64,000 nucleotides of DNA from CAWFGW01 sp963849955 (GCA_963849955.1 CAWKJU010000017.1:62001-126000); one strand, 5' to 3'; positions 8,633-16,921 are shown, counted from the stretch's first letter. Notes: generated by a model not told the origin, from the letters alone. Numbers and translations are program-made.

Positions 8633-9871
8633 TTAATTTCTGTTTCCAGAATTAAATTTTTTCTTGCCTTTAAAACCTGGTTTTTTACCACCAAATTTAG
8701 GTTTGCTTTTAAAATTTTTCACCGGGTCATAATCAGGACCATCGCCTAAACCTTCTGCTGGTTTACTTTTCTCTATTTCTAAGCCAATCAATTGTTCAAT
8801 TTTTTGGAACTTACGTTGATCATATTCATTAATTAACGTGATTGCTTTTCCTTCTGCAGCTGCACGAGCAGTACGACCTACCCGGTGCACATAATCTTCA
8901 GCATCTGGCGGAACAGTATGGTTAATGACCAAATCAATGTCTTCCACATCAATACCTCTGGAGATAATATCCGTACCGATTAGCACTTGAATGGATCGGT
9001 TTTTAAACGCTAACATCCGCTTTTCGCGTTCATCTTGCTCCAAGTCAGAGTGGAATGATTTCGCACTCAGTCCACGCTTTTGCATTTCAGCACTGATGTG
9101 TTTGGTGTCACTTTTTGTACTACAAAAGATGATGATACTTCTATAATTGCTTTTCGTAACAATGTCCAAAATAACTTTCAGTTTATGCTGGTCATAAACC
9201 AAAATGGCTTTCTGTTCTATTTTAGAAGCAGTTTGAGAAACGGATATCTTAACTTCTTTAGGATCACGTTGAAGTTTTGCCGCCAGGTTTTTAATCTTTG
9301 GTGGCATGGTTGCTGAAAACAAAAAAGTCTGTCGTGTTTTAGGCAACAGGTTGCTAATTTTAGTAATGTCTTCAATGAAGCCCATGTCTAACATTCTGTC
9401 AGCCTCATCCAACACAAGAAAGTTGATGTTAGAAAAATCTACGTAACCTAAGTTAATGTGAGAAATCAATCGTCCGGGTGTTGCAACGATAATTTCAGCA
9501 CCGGAAGTCAATGCTTTTCTTTCCACATCAAAATCAAAACCAGAACCACCTCCATAGATGGCTGCCGAAACGATGCCTGTAAAGTAGCTTAAACCATCGA
9601 TTTGTTGGTCGATCTGTAAGGCCAGCTCTCTCGTTGGTGCAATAATTAATGCAGATAATTTTCCTTCTGACTTTTGAGAAAGTATGCCATTTAATACGGG
9701 AACTAAAAAAGCAGCTGTTTTTCCTGTTCCTGTTTGAGCACAGCCTAAAATATCATTGCCTTCAATGGCGAGAGGAATAGCTTCTGCTTGGATTGGACTT
9801 GGAGTTTCAAAGCCCATGGCGGTGATTGCCTCTAAGACTTTGGGATGAATTGGTAATTCGTTGAATTTCAA
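8633..9871 (-). CDS. DEAD-box ATP-dependent RNA helicase (RhlE type)
   Basis: A 412-residue RNA helicase with the full motif set: Q motif (TPSPIQAEAIPLA), motif I AQTGTGKT, Ia PTRELALQ, Ib TPGR, II DEAD in VLDEADRMLDMGF, III SAT, and the C-terminal VHRVGRTARA. A basic, Gly-rich tail (KPKFGGKKPGFKGKKKF) suits non-specific RNA binding. It probably remodels rRNA or mRNA structure in the cytoplasm. A longer reading frame extends to 9961, but those 30 residues are hydrophobic and unlike the family. The usual N-terminus (KFNELPIHPKVLEAI) begins directly after a TTG at 9871, taken here as the start. A -7-like TACTTTTG lies 16 bases upstream of it. Two terminators follow the gene. Confidence 0.93.
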   Translation of the reverse strand: MKFNELPIHPKVLEAITAMGFETPSPIQAEAIPLAIEGNDILGCAQTGTGKTAAFLVPVLNGILSQKSEGKLSALIIAPTRELALQIDQQIDGLSYFTGIVSAAIYGGGSGFDFDVERKALTSGAEIIVATPGRLISHINLGYVDFSNINFLVLDEADRMLDMGFIEDITKISNLLPKTRQTFLFSATMPPKIKNLAAKLQRDPKEVKISVSQTASKIEQKAILVYDQHKLKVILDIVTKSNYRSIIIFCSTKSDTKHISAEMQKRGLSAKSFHSDLEQDEREKRMLAFKNRSIQVLIGTDIISRGIDVEDIDLVINHTVPPDAEDYVHRVGRTARAAAEGKAITLINEYDQRKFQKIEQLIGLEIEKSKPAEGLGDGPDYDPVKNFKSKPKFGGKKPGFKGKKKFNSGNRN

Positions 9872-10015
9872 AGTATAATTTTTTAACAAAAGTAAACTTA
9901 TTCTAACAAATAATTGGCTAAAACCCAAAATAATCAGTGATGTAGAAAACTTAGGTCTCATCTAAAAAAATCTTTTGGTATTTTAGCCAAATAATTACTT
10001 ATCCTCAGAAAGATT

Positions 10016-10411
10016 ATGGCATTTGAATTAAGCGGAAAACTCATTGAAAAATTTGACACCCAACAAGTGAGTGAAAAATTTAAAAAACGTGAGTTTGTTA
10101 TAGAAAAAGAAGACAACAACGGTGGCATGGTTTTCACCGACATCATTAAGTTCCAATTGGTGCAAGATAAATGTGGGATGTTAGATCCTTTTGCTTTGCA
10201 TGACGAAATAAAAGTATCCTTCAACATTAAAGGAAGTCGATGGGAAAAAGACGGACGTGTTTCTTATTTTACCAATCTTGACGCTTGGAGAATAGAAAAA
10301 GTAGGCGCTGAGAGCACTGGCTCAAATACACCTGCTGGCGATACGCCTTTCCCAAGTGAAGAACCTTCTTTTGCTAGTGATAGTGATGATTCTGATGACT
10401 TACCTTTTTAA
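10016..10411 (+). CDS. DUF3127 protein with an SSB-like acidic C-terminal tip
   Basis: A 131-residue protein. Residues 1-95 match the DUF3127 family found widely in Bacteroidota (MAFELSGKLIEKF, then REFVIEK and the beta-rich VSFNIKGSRWEKDGRVSYFT), which looks like an OB fold. Residues 96-125 are a Ser/Thr/Pro/Asp-rich linker, and the protein ends DSDDSDDLPF. That ending closely resembles the conserved C-terminal tip of bacterial SSB (acidic run plus PF), which recruits repair and replication partners. A single-stranded-nucleic-acid binding role is therefore plausible, but it is inference; the family is formally of unknown function. The gene is a single unit with its own terminator, whose 5' arm encodes the last residues. 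Confidence 0.8.
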   Translation: MAFELSGKLIEKFDTQQVSEKFKKREFVIEKEDNNGGMVFTDIIKFQLVQDKCGMLDPFALHDEIKVSFNIKGSRWEKDGRVSYFTNLDAWRIEKVGAESTGSNTPAGDTPFPSEEPSFASDSDDSDDLPF

Positions 10412-10434
10412 TAAGGTAAGTCATTCCTTTTTTT
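10395..10434 (+). terminator. Rho-independent terminator overlapping the DUF3127 stop codon
   Basis: The perfect arms ATGACTTACC (10395-10404) and GGTAAGTCAT (10415-10424) are separated by a 10-base loop that contains the TAA stop, and an eight-T run follows at 10427-10434. The 5' arm therefore also encodes the conserved acidic tail. Confidence 0.85.
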
Positions 10435-10506
10435 ATTTGAGTAGATACATTTTTTTCAACATCCTAAATTCACTACCTTCACTTTAGAGCAAAAAATCCC
10501 GCTTTT

Positions 10507-11997
10507 ATGGAGAAGTATGACATTTGTGTGGTAGGGGCTGGCCCTGCAGGATATGCCGCAGCCATGCGTGCAATTGATTTCGGAAAAAAAGTTTTATTAG
10601 TTGATAAAAACAAAGTAGGAGGAGCCGGTTTGTATGATGGTGCTCTGTCTTCTAAAACCTTATGGGAACTTTCTAAAGATGTCAACCACACACACAACCG
10701 TGTAGGCCGGTTTGGGATTAACTGCAATTTTAACCTTGATTTTAAAATTGTCAAACAGGAGCTTGATACGGCTGTAAATGAAAGAGCTTTTCAGTTGGAA
10801 TCTCACCTTGCGGGTTTGTTGGAGGAAGGATATAAAAATGTATTTTTTTTAAAGTACGGTGCCGCAAAACTGAAAACTAAAAACGAAATTGAAATCACCA
10901 CAAATGAGGGGGTTGAAACAGTATATGCTGAAAACATCATCATTGCTACGGGTAGCCGACCGCGCAAATTGCCTCATATTCCTATTGATGAAAATATCAT
11001 CGTCACATCTGATTCCATTCACCAATGGGATAAGCTGCCAAAAAGCTTAGTCATATTAGGCGCTGGTGTGATTGGTTGTGAGTATGCTACCATCTACTCC
11101 AACTTTGGAGAAACCAAGGTGAAAATTATTGATAAAGCACCCCGTATTATTCCATTTGAAGATGAAGATGTCTCAGAAATGGTGACCACACAATTGGAAA
11201 AAAATGGTGTGGAAATTCACCATGGTGCACAACTCATCCGCATGGAAATTATTGATGGTGAGGTGGAGTATGAAATTGACTGCAACGGCACCCGCAGTGT
11301 ACACCGCGTTGAAAAAGCTTTGATATCCGTTGGCCGAGTACCCAATACGCAAGGCTTAGGTTTAGAAGATGTTGGCATTAAGCTCACAGAAAGAGGCAGC
11401 ATTTGGGATGATGATACCCAAACATCTGTACCAAATATTTATGCAATTGGTGATGTGACGGCTGACATCGCTTTGGTGAACGTGGGTGAGTTAGAGGGTC
11501 GACATGCAATTAAACGTATTGTAGGTGAATCGAAAGGCCCGCTTTCGTATGATAACATCTGCTCCATCATGTTTTTGAAGCCTATTGTTGCTTCAGTGGG
11601 CATGAATGAAAAGCAGTGTCGCGAAAAAGGTGTGAGTTATCAGGTGGTTAAACTTGATTACCGTGCAATTCCGCGTGCTATCGCCATGCGAAATCCTCCT
11701 GGGTTTTTTAAAATATTGGTTACCAATGACAAAGAAATGAAGGTGTTGGGCATGCGTGTGGTTGGTGCACAAGCTTCTACAGCTATTCAAGCAGTTGGAT
11801 TACTCATGTATATGAACAAAGGCGTAGAAGAACTAGCAGAAATGATTCATCCTCACCCTTCATTAATTGAAGGAATTCAGGAATGTTGTCGCGTGTTATT
11901 AGGTAAGTCTATTTTTAAACCACAGGTGATGAAAGACTACATCGACTACCGCGGTTATACCAGCGACCAGTTTGATGATGTGCCTAATTATATATAG
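10507..11997 (+). CDS. Dihydrolipoamide dehydrogenase-like flavoprotein without the redox disulfide
   Basis: A 496-residue class I pyridine-nucleotide oxidoreductase. The FAD Rossmann motif VVGAGPAGYAAAMRA is at residues 8-22, the NAD(P) site ILGAGVIGCEYA near 190, the second FAD motif IYAIGDVTADIALVNVG near 310, and a C-terminal dimerisation domain carries the His-Glu pair HPHPSLIE (H448 or H450, E455). The canonical disulfide motif GGTCLNxGCxPSK is replaced by GGAGLYDGALSSK, with Gly41 and Ala46 at the two Cys positions. The enzyme cannot run dithiol chemistry as lipoamide dehydrogenase does. It could act like soluble transhydrogenase (SthA), which also lacks the pair, or as an NAD(P)H:quinone or electron-carrier reductase. 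No 2-oxoacid dehydrogenase genes are nearby. Confidence 0.85.
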   Translation: MEKYDICVVGAGPAGYAAAMRAIDFGKKVLLVDKNKVGGAGLYDGALSSKTLWELSKDVNHTHNRVGRFGINCNFNLDFKIVKQELDTAVNERAFQLESHLAGLLEEGYKNVFFLKYGAAKLKTKNEIEITTNEGVETVYAENIIIATGSRPRKLPHIPIDENIIVTSDSIHQWDKLPKSLVILGAGVIGCEYATIYSNFGETKVKIIDKAPRIIPFEDEDVSEMVTTQLEKNGVEIHHGAQLIRMEIIDGEVEYEIDCNGTRSVHRVEKALISVGRVPNTQGLGLEDVGIKLTERGSIWDDDTQTSVPNIYAIGDVTADIALVNVGELEGRHAIKRIVGESKGPLSYDNICSIMFLKPIVASVGMNEKQCREKGVSYQVVKLDYRAIPRAIAMRNPPGFFKILVTNDKEMKVLGMRVVGAQASTAIQAVGLLMYMNKGVEELAEMIHPHPSLIEGIQECCRVLLGKSIFKPQVMKDYIDYRGYTSDQFDDVPNYI

Positions 11998-12053
11998 CAC
12001 AAATTCTGGATTCAAACTCGACTACCGTTTTATTAATTAGTCTGTTTGGATAA

Positions 12054-12911
12054 ATGGCTGCTGAATTTCAAAAATTACAGATTGCTGCTAACGATGGGGG
12101 TCCCCTCTCAGCCAAACTGTATTTGTGCAGGACTCAAAACAGCAAGCAGAAAATTTTAATTATTAACGCTGCCACAGGTGTAAGCCAGCAATTGTATCAT
12201 CATTATGCTGTTTTTATGATGAATAATGGTTACACCGTGCTTACGTATGATTATAGAGGCATTGCGGCTTCGAGACCTGCAACGCTTCGTGGTTTTAAAG
12301 CTTCGTTTAGTGATTGGGGGCAACTCGATTTTCATAGTGTAGTAGATTATGTAAAAGATAACTTTTCAAACCATAAAATAGTAGTCTTAGGTCATAGCAT
12401 TGGTGGTGTTCTTGTTGGAATAAGTAAAAACATACAGGCCATAAGTGGCATCATTACCATTGGCTCTCAACCCGCATTTTATAAAGATTGGAGTCCCTTT
12501 TCTAAAAAAATTAAGTTTTACTTTATATGGCACATGTTCTTCCCCATTTTAAATGAGGTGTTTGGTTATGTCCCGGGTAAAAAACTTAAGTTGATTGAAG
12601 ATATCCCCTACGGAGTGATGAAAGACTGGCACCAAAGACGAAAATCCCCAGATATTGCTAAACAGTTTAAAACTTCGGGATGTAATTTGTTTTTTAATTC
12701 CTACAAAGGAAAACTGCTTACTATTGGTATTGCTGACGACCCAATTGGGACAGCTGTAGCCATACAACGAATTCACGATTTATTTAGCCACGCAGAAAAA
12801 GAACAGCTAGTGCTAACTGGATCTAGTGCGGTAGGGCACTTTGGTTTTTTTAGCAGAAGGTTTGAAAAGGAGTTTTGGGTGAAGACGCTGAATTGGTTTG
12901 ACAGTGTATAA
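12054..12911 (+). CDS. Alpha/beta hydrolase (serine aminopeptidase S33-like)
   Basis: A 285-residue cytoplasmic alpha/beta-hydrolase without a signal peptide. Strand beta-3 and the oxyanion region are followed by TYDYRGIAAS, and the nucleophile elbow is GHSIGG with Ser115. The late catalytic His is probably in AVGHFGFF near residue 262; the acid may be the Asp in IADDPIGT. Closest by pattern are uncharacterised hydrolases annotated as YheT-like or S33. The substrate may be an ester or small peptide and cannot be resolved. The gene is monocistronic; a short inverted repeat, GTATAAT/ATTATAC, spans its stop codon. Confidence 0.8.
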   Translation: MAAEFQKLQIAANDGGPLSAKLYLCRTQNSKQKILIINAATGVSQQLYHHYAVFMMNNGYTVLTYDYRGIAASRPATLRGFKASFSDWGQLDFHSVVDYVKDNFSNHKIVVLGHSIGGVLVGISKNIQAISGIITIGSQPAFYKDWSPFSKKIKFYFIWHMFFPILNEVFGYVPGKKLKLIEDIPYGVMKDWHQRRKSPDIAKQFKTSGCNLFFNSYKGKLLTIGIADDPIGTAVAIQRIHDLFSHAEKEQLVLTGSSAVGHFGFFSRRFEKEFWVKTLNWFDSV

Positions 12912-12994
12912 TATCTGATTATACAGGTATTTACAGGAAACCTTCCAAAAACTAAAACTTGCTAGATTTAATTACGTTATCGCTCCGATTTAAG

Positions 12995-13253
12995 GTTTGT
13001 CACTTTTTCCTTAGATGAAAAAGTAACCAAAAAATCAAGGCTACATAAAAAATACTAAAATTTGCTGGTTCTAGCTGAAACAAAACAAACTCGCCACTAA
13101 GTACATCTCTTAAAAACATTCATTATAAGTAGGCTCAAACAGTGTTTTGTTTCTAACCGCTAGAATCAGCAAATTTCTTCGCGCATTTTTGATGAGGCCG
13201 ATGAATGGATGAAACATAAGCAATTTCATAGGATAATTTTAGTGGATGAATAG
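12995..13253 (+). repeat. Degenerate dispersed intergenic repeat element
   Basis: The 499-base gap 12912-13410 has no intact gene. It holds two short readable fragments without start codons: 12999-13058 translates as VTFSLDEKVTKKSRLHKKY then stop, and 13164-13253 gives a 29-residue stretch containing FDEADEWMKHKQF and ending ILVDE. Such fragments resemble those I recall from multicopy intergenic repeats of Bacteroidota genomes. A roughly 30-base imperfect inverted repeat (13057-13086 against 13144-13176, sharing AAATTTGCTGnTTCTAGC and GAAACAAAAC) lies between them. The boundaries are approximate; the repeat nature is inferred, as no second copy is in the window. Confidence 0.45.
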
Positions 13254-13350
13254 GAGGTAAACGAACGATTTAGAGAGAGGGAATTATTTTATAAAAAAAC
13301 ACCTATAAACTATCGGTCAGTCATAATATAATTTTAGCTTTTCTAAAACT

Positions 13351-13390
13351 AAAAAAGGCCGAAATCGCTTCACGCGATGTCGACCTTTTA
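13351..13390 (-). terminator. Bidirectional terminator after the DUF2911 gene
   Basis: The arm AAAAAGGCCGAAATCGC pairs with GCGATGTCGACCTTTT across the loop TTCAC with two mismatches, and A and T runs lie outside. It ends the minus-strand DUF2911 transcript about 20 bases after its stop and could also stop readthrough from the plus strand. Confidence 0.8.
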
Positions 13391-13410
13391 TTTTGGATAG
13401 AATAAATAAT

Positions 13411-14274
13411 TTATTTCTTCTTCAACTTCGCAATCAATGCTTCATTTTTAGCAACATAACCAAAGTCACCATCAGCATTCGCTTTTGCCATTTCTAATGA
13501 CTTAGTAGCTGTTTCAATTGCTTCTTTCTTTTTGCCCATATCGGCTAATAGTTCCGCTTTGCGGTATAAGAAATAAAAAGCAGTAGGATTTTTCTCAATC
13601 GACTTGTTCATCCAAATCAAAGCTTGGTTTAAATCTTTACCTTTTTGATGATAAAATACGGCTGCGTTGTGGTACGAGCCTGCATCTACATCTTCTTTTC
13701 CATCCACTAATAGTTTCTGAATTTGAGCCGCAACAACGTAATCTGAGTTTACTCCAACTGCAATTGCTGCGGCTACTTTATCCCATGAAATTGTTAATGT
13801 AGCACCATTTTCAGAAAAATTAGAAAAATCAATGGTCAACGATTCTTCCACTGTCGGCAACGTAGTCGTTTTTACCTTAAATCGGACCACGTCTTTTGCT
13901 TGATCATACCCAGCTGTTCCCCAGATATCATTTTGTTTGCTAATGATAATAGTCCACTCTGATTTTGTAGGAATGGCAAACACACCATAGGTACCTGCAG
14001 CAATTGTATTACCTTCTAAAGTAAACTCAGAAGATGCTTCAAGGGTCGTGCAATGGTTTGCTCCTAAACGCCATACAGCGTCATAAGGAACCAATTCACC
14101 AAAAACAGTTCTCCCTTTTACGCCTGGACGCGAATAAGAAATTGTAAAATCCGTGAGGCCAACTGTTTGCTTCAACGTTGCGGTTGGACTAGGTTTCGGA
14201 GAGTCAATTTGTGCCATTAAAGAACTTGTCACTGCTAAAGCTGACAAGACAATGGTAGAAAGTAATTTTTTCAT
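13411..14274 (-). CDS. DUF2911 secreted protein with TPR-like C-terminus
   Basis: A 287-residue exported protein. MKKLLSTIVLSALAVTSSLM ending AQ is a Sec signal peptide with probable cleavage before IDSPK. Residues 25-170 are the DUF2911 beta-sandwich of Bacteroidota, with the hallmark ISYSRPGVKGRTVFGELVPY followed by WRLGANHCTT and the WTIIIS segment. Residues 190-285 are helical and TPR-like (ALIWMNKSIEKNPTAFYFLY, then KAELLADMGKKKEAIE). The family has no proven function; a periplasmic binding or scaffolding role is a guess. The gene is monocistronic with a strong terminator. Confidence 0.88.
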   Translation of the reverse strand: MKKLLSTIVLSALAVTSSLMAQIDSPKPSPTATLKQTVGLTDFTISYSRPGVKGRTVFGELVPYDAVWRLGANHCTTLEASSEFTLEGNTIAAGTYGVFAIPTKSEWTIIISKQNDIWGTAGYDQAKDVVRFKVKTTTLPTVEESLTIDFSNFSENGATLTISWDKVAAAIAVGVNSDYVVAAQIQKLLVDGKEDVDAGSYHNAAVFYHQKGKDLNQALIWMNKSIEKNPTAFYFLYRKAELLADMGKKKEAIETATKSLEMAKANADGDFGYVAKNEALIAKLKKK

Positions 14275-14485
14275 TTTAGTAATTAATATTTAGTGTATGT
14301 TTAAACTTAGAAACATCTAACAACACTATCAACCGATTTGATTCAAATTAATTGGAGATTTTTACAAATGTTATCTAAAAGTGGTTCCTACGACTTGATT
14401 TTTGATAACTGACTTCTAAACAATCAGTTAGTTAAGCTATAGCAAAGGATTTTCGAAAGATAATATAATACCAATTATAAAAGAA

Positions 14486-14510
14486 GATTCTTCCCTTTGG
14501 TCAGAATGAC
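14486..14510 (-). repeat. Copy 1 of a 25-bp dispersed repeat
   Basis: On the minus strand the sequence begins GTCATTCTGACCAAAGGG and ends AAGAATC. It matches the copy at 25606-25630 at 23 of 25 positions. It lies in the 283-base gap upstream of DUF2911 and downstream of the arsenite transporter. The GTCATTCTGA...GAAGAATC pattern is one I recall as a common intergenic repeat in Bacteroidota. Confidence 0.75.
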
Positions 14511-14557
14511 GAAGTGCCAAATCACTAATTAATCGATATAGGATTTCCAAAATCAAC

Positions 14558-15616
14558 TCAATACCTCCACTTATTAGCCAATTTCACCAAAGACAACATA
14601 ACCGGAACTTCAATTAATACACCAACCACGGTGGCCAACGATGCTCCCGAATTTAAACCAAACAAAGCAATAGCTACTGCCACTGCCAGTTCGAAAAAGT
14701 TGCTGGCACCTATCATTGCCGATGGCGCACAAATGTTATGCTTGAGTTTTAAAAATTTGCCGGCAAACCAACTAATAAAAAAGATAAAATAGGTTTGCAA
14801 GGTTAGCGGAACCGCTATAAGTACGATAGCAAGGGGATTGTCGATAATGGTTTGCCCCTGAAAGGCGAAAATCAACACCAAAGTAGAAAGCAACGCAAGA
14901 ATAGAAACGGGTTTAAGCTTGGCTAAAAATACTTGTTCAAACCATGCTTGTCCTTTAGATTTGATCAACAACCGATTGGTCAGATAGCCTAAAATCAAAG
15001 GAATGACCACAAAAATAATTACGGAGGTGAAAAGTGTGTTGTAAGGGATGCCAATCAACTCACCGCTTTTGTTAAGGAAGTCAATGTCAAACACAGAGAA
15101 GAGCACACCCACAATTGGAACAAAGGCGACTAAAAGAATTAAATCATTCACTGAAACCTGTACCAGTGTATAGTTGGCATCGCCTTTTGTCAGATAAGAC
15201 CAAACAAATACCATCGCAGTACATGGTGCTGCTCCTAAAAGAATAGCTCCTGCTAAATACTGTTCGGCATCTTCGGGTGTCATCCACGCTTGGTACAGCT
15301 TGAAGAAGAAAATGTAGGCAAATAAAGCCATAGTAAACGGTTTGATTAGCCAGTTAACTACAACGGTTAAGCCCAACCCTTTCCAATTGCGAGAAACGTA
15401 TTTGATGGAAGAGAAATCGATTTGTACCATCATCGGATATATCATCAGCCAGACCAACAAAGACACAGGAATATTTACCGTAGCAATGTTCCAATCACCG
15501 AGCACCATCATGGAGTCGCGAGCGACACTACCCAAAGCAATACCGCCAACAATGCATAGGAGTACCCACACCGTAAGGTACTTTTCAAAAAAACCTATTT
15601 TAGTTTCTTCACTCAT
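14558..15616 (-). CDS. ACR3-type arsenite efflux transporter
   Basis: A 352-residue inner-membrane protein with about ten hydrophobic helices, belonging to the bile-acid/arsenite/riboflavin transporter superfamily. The ACR3 signature LLGAAPCTAMVFVWSYL contains the conserved Cys needed for arsenite transport, and VQVSVNDLILLVAFVPIVG follows. It exports As(III) using the membrane potential or proton gradient. It is the last gene of the arsR-DUF6428-arsC-ACR3 cluster; its ATG overlaps the arsC stop by one base (TAATG), so the reductase and pump are coupled. Naming in the literature varies (acr3 or arsB), so no symbol is given. Confidence 0.94.
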   Translation of the reverse strand: MSEETKIGFFEKYLTVWVLLCIVGGIALGSVARDSMMVLGDWNIATVNIPVSLLVWLMIYPMMVQIDFSSIKYVSRNWKGLGLTVVVNWLIKPFTMALFAYIFFFKLYQAWMTPEDAEQYLAGAILLGAAPCTAMVFVWSYLTKGDANYTLVQVSVNDLILLVAFVPIVGVLFSVFDIDFLNKSGELIGIPYNTLFTSVIIFVVIPLILGYLTNRLLIKSKGQAWFEQVFLAKLKPVSILALLSTLVLIFAFQGQTIIDNPLAIVLIAVPLTLQTYFIFFISWFAGKFLKLKHNICAPSAMIGASNFFELAVAVAIALFGLNSGASLATVVGVLIEVPVMLSLVKLANKWRY

Positions 15617-16233
15617 TATTTCTTGATTTTAGAAAAGGCATATAATAGTTCACGTGCAATGTCTCTACATCGCTCATCGTATTTTTCTTCTTGCTGTGGG
15701 GTATTATCAAATGCTTTAGGGTCTTCAAAAGGAAGGGAGATGCGTAAAGCACCTGGTATAAAAGGACAATTTTGGTCTGCATGATTACACGTCATTACGG
15801 CAGCAAAACTACTTTGAGGGTTGAAATAGTCATCGTATCGTTTAGAAAACGCTACAATTGCCGGTTCGTTCTCTTCATATTTGATGCTATAGACAGGGTT
15901 TTTATCCTCTGATAATTGAATAACCTGTAGACCCGCTTTTTCCAATGCTTTTGCTGCCGAAGGGAAAAGAGCTGTTTCTTCGGTTCCGCCTGAATAAGCA
16001 AAAACGTTAGCTATTCCATAATGTCGAGCAGCAACCTGAGCCCACACTTGAGACAAATGACTTCTGCGGGAATTATGCGTGCATATTAAAATCAAGTTGG
16101 CGAGTTCCTGTTTCTCCATTTTTTCCTGAACGAACTTTGTCAGCGGCTCTAAACGCCTTTTTCGATCATCAGAAATAAGTGAAAATTCTTCCTTCACCGA
16201 GTCGATGTATTCTGTAAGTGTTAATGTTACCAT
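15616..16233 (-). CDS. arsC: Arsenate reductase of the low-molecular-weight tyrosine phosphatase type
   Basis: A 205-residue cytoplasmic enzyme that reduces As(V) to As(III). The phosphatase-type P-loop is CTHNSRRS (C51-X5-R57). Two more cysteines, C149 and C156 in MTCNHADQNCPF, keep the same six-residue spacing as the redox Cys82/Cys89 pair of thioredoxin-coupled ArsC, and the general-acid DP is in FEDPKAF. A triple-cysteine relay with thioredoxin is therefore expected. About 45 extra N-terminal residues precede the catalytic domain, probably a helical extension found in Bacteroidota homologues. The start at 16233 is the first ATG. It is separated by 119 bases from the DUF6428 gene and overlaps the transporter. 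Confidence 0.9.
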   Translation of the reverse strand: MVTLTLTEYIDSVKEEFSLISDDRKRRLEPLTKFVQEKMEKQELANLILICTHNSRRSHLSQVWAQVAARHYGIANVFAYSGGTEETALFPSAAKALEKAGLQVIQLSEDKNPVYSIKYEENEPAIVAFSKRYDDYFNPQSSFAAVMTCNHADQNCPFIPGALRISLPFEDPKAFDNTPQQEEKYDERCRDIARELLYAFSKIKK

Positions 16234-16352
16234 TTTTTGAGATTTAAGTATGGAGTATCGAGATATGAGTACAGAGATTTTAGAAAATAGAAGCTTTTGA
16301 TTTTTCTTTTTTCTTCTGTCTTGATACCTGGCTCTTGTATCTTGCTTCTAGA

Positions 16353-16817
16353 TTAACAACATCCAGAATTCGGTTCACAACTACTTGCGGGTTTGGTAGA
16401 AATCCTGACGCGGGGTTTTTGAGCTGGCACGCCACAGTTGTCTTTTGCTAAACAGTCGGTTTGTTTGTTGGTCAACTGAAAGGCATTTTCGTGGAATTTG
16501 AGGCCATATTTTCCAATGGTATCTGCTTGATATTCGACTTCTACTTCCAGGTCCTCCATCCCTAATACCTTTTCTGAAAGGGATATGATACTTGCCAGTT
16601 TTTGCGGTGCCAAACGGTGGTCAAAATCATCTGCTTCCCACAACTGAAAGTTAGCTATTTTTTCCTGGCGAACTGTTCCACCGCAGTCGATGAAGTCTTT
16701 AGTCACGATGCCGACTTCGGTCACATGAAAGTGTTGAGGTATTTGCGAGCCATCGGGTAAGATAAAGACTACCTGATTTATTGACGCTAATTGATTTTTT
16801 ATTTCTGATAGTTTCAT
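16353..16817 (-). CDS. DUF6428 family protein of the arsenic operon
   Basis: A 154-residue cytoplasmic protein of the DUF6428 family, which accompanies arsenic operons in Bacteroidota. The conserved front (FILPDGSQIPQHFHVTEVG, then FIDCGG and LWEADDFDHRL) is followed by a C-terminal region rich in Cys: DCLAKDNCGVP and SSCEPNSGCC. Six cysteines in the last 35 residues suggest thiolate binding of As(III) or another soft metal, perhaps as a chaperone handing arsenite to the transporter; that is inference. It lies between arsR and arsC on the same strand. Confidence 0.8.
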   Translation of the reverse strand: MKLSEIKNQLASINQVVFILPDGSQIPQHFHVTEVGIVTKDFIDCGGTVRQEKIANFQLWEADDFDHRLAPQKLASIISLSEKVLGMEDLEVEVEYQADTIGKYGLKFHENAFQLTNKQTDCLAKDNCGVPAQKPRVRISTKPASSCEPNSGCC

Positions 16818-16921
16818 ATTTGGAGATATTAGTATTGAAATTGTTAGATTTTAGAAGTTAGACTCTCTTGCACCTTGGTTCTTTGAATCTTTCTACCTTC
16901 TACTTTATTATTTTATCTAAA

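Noticed and set aside
8398..8694. A 98-codon frame in the secA-helicase gap
   Set aside because: Its start lies inside the helicase gene and it runs across two terminators; it has no family features, so it is treated as a chance frame over hairpin DNA.
9958..10227. An 89-codon minus-strand frame opposite the DUF3127 gene
   Set aside because: It overlaps the well-supported plus-strand gene over most of its length and lacks its own promoter or known motif.
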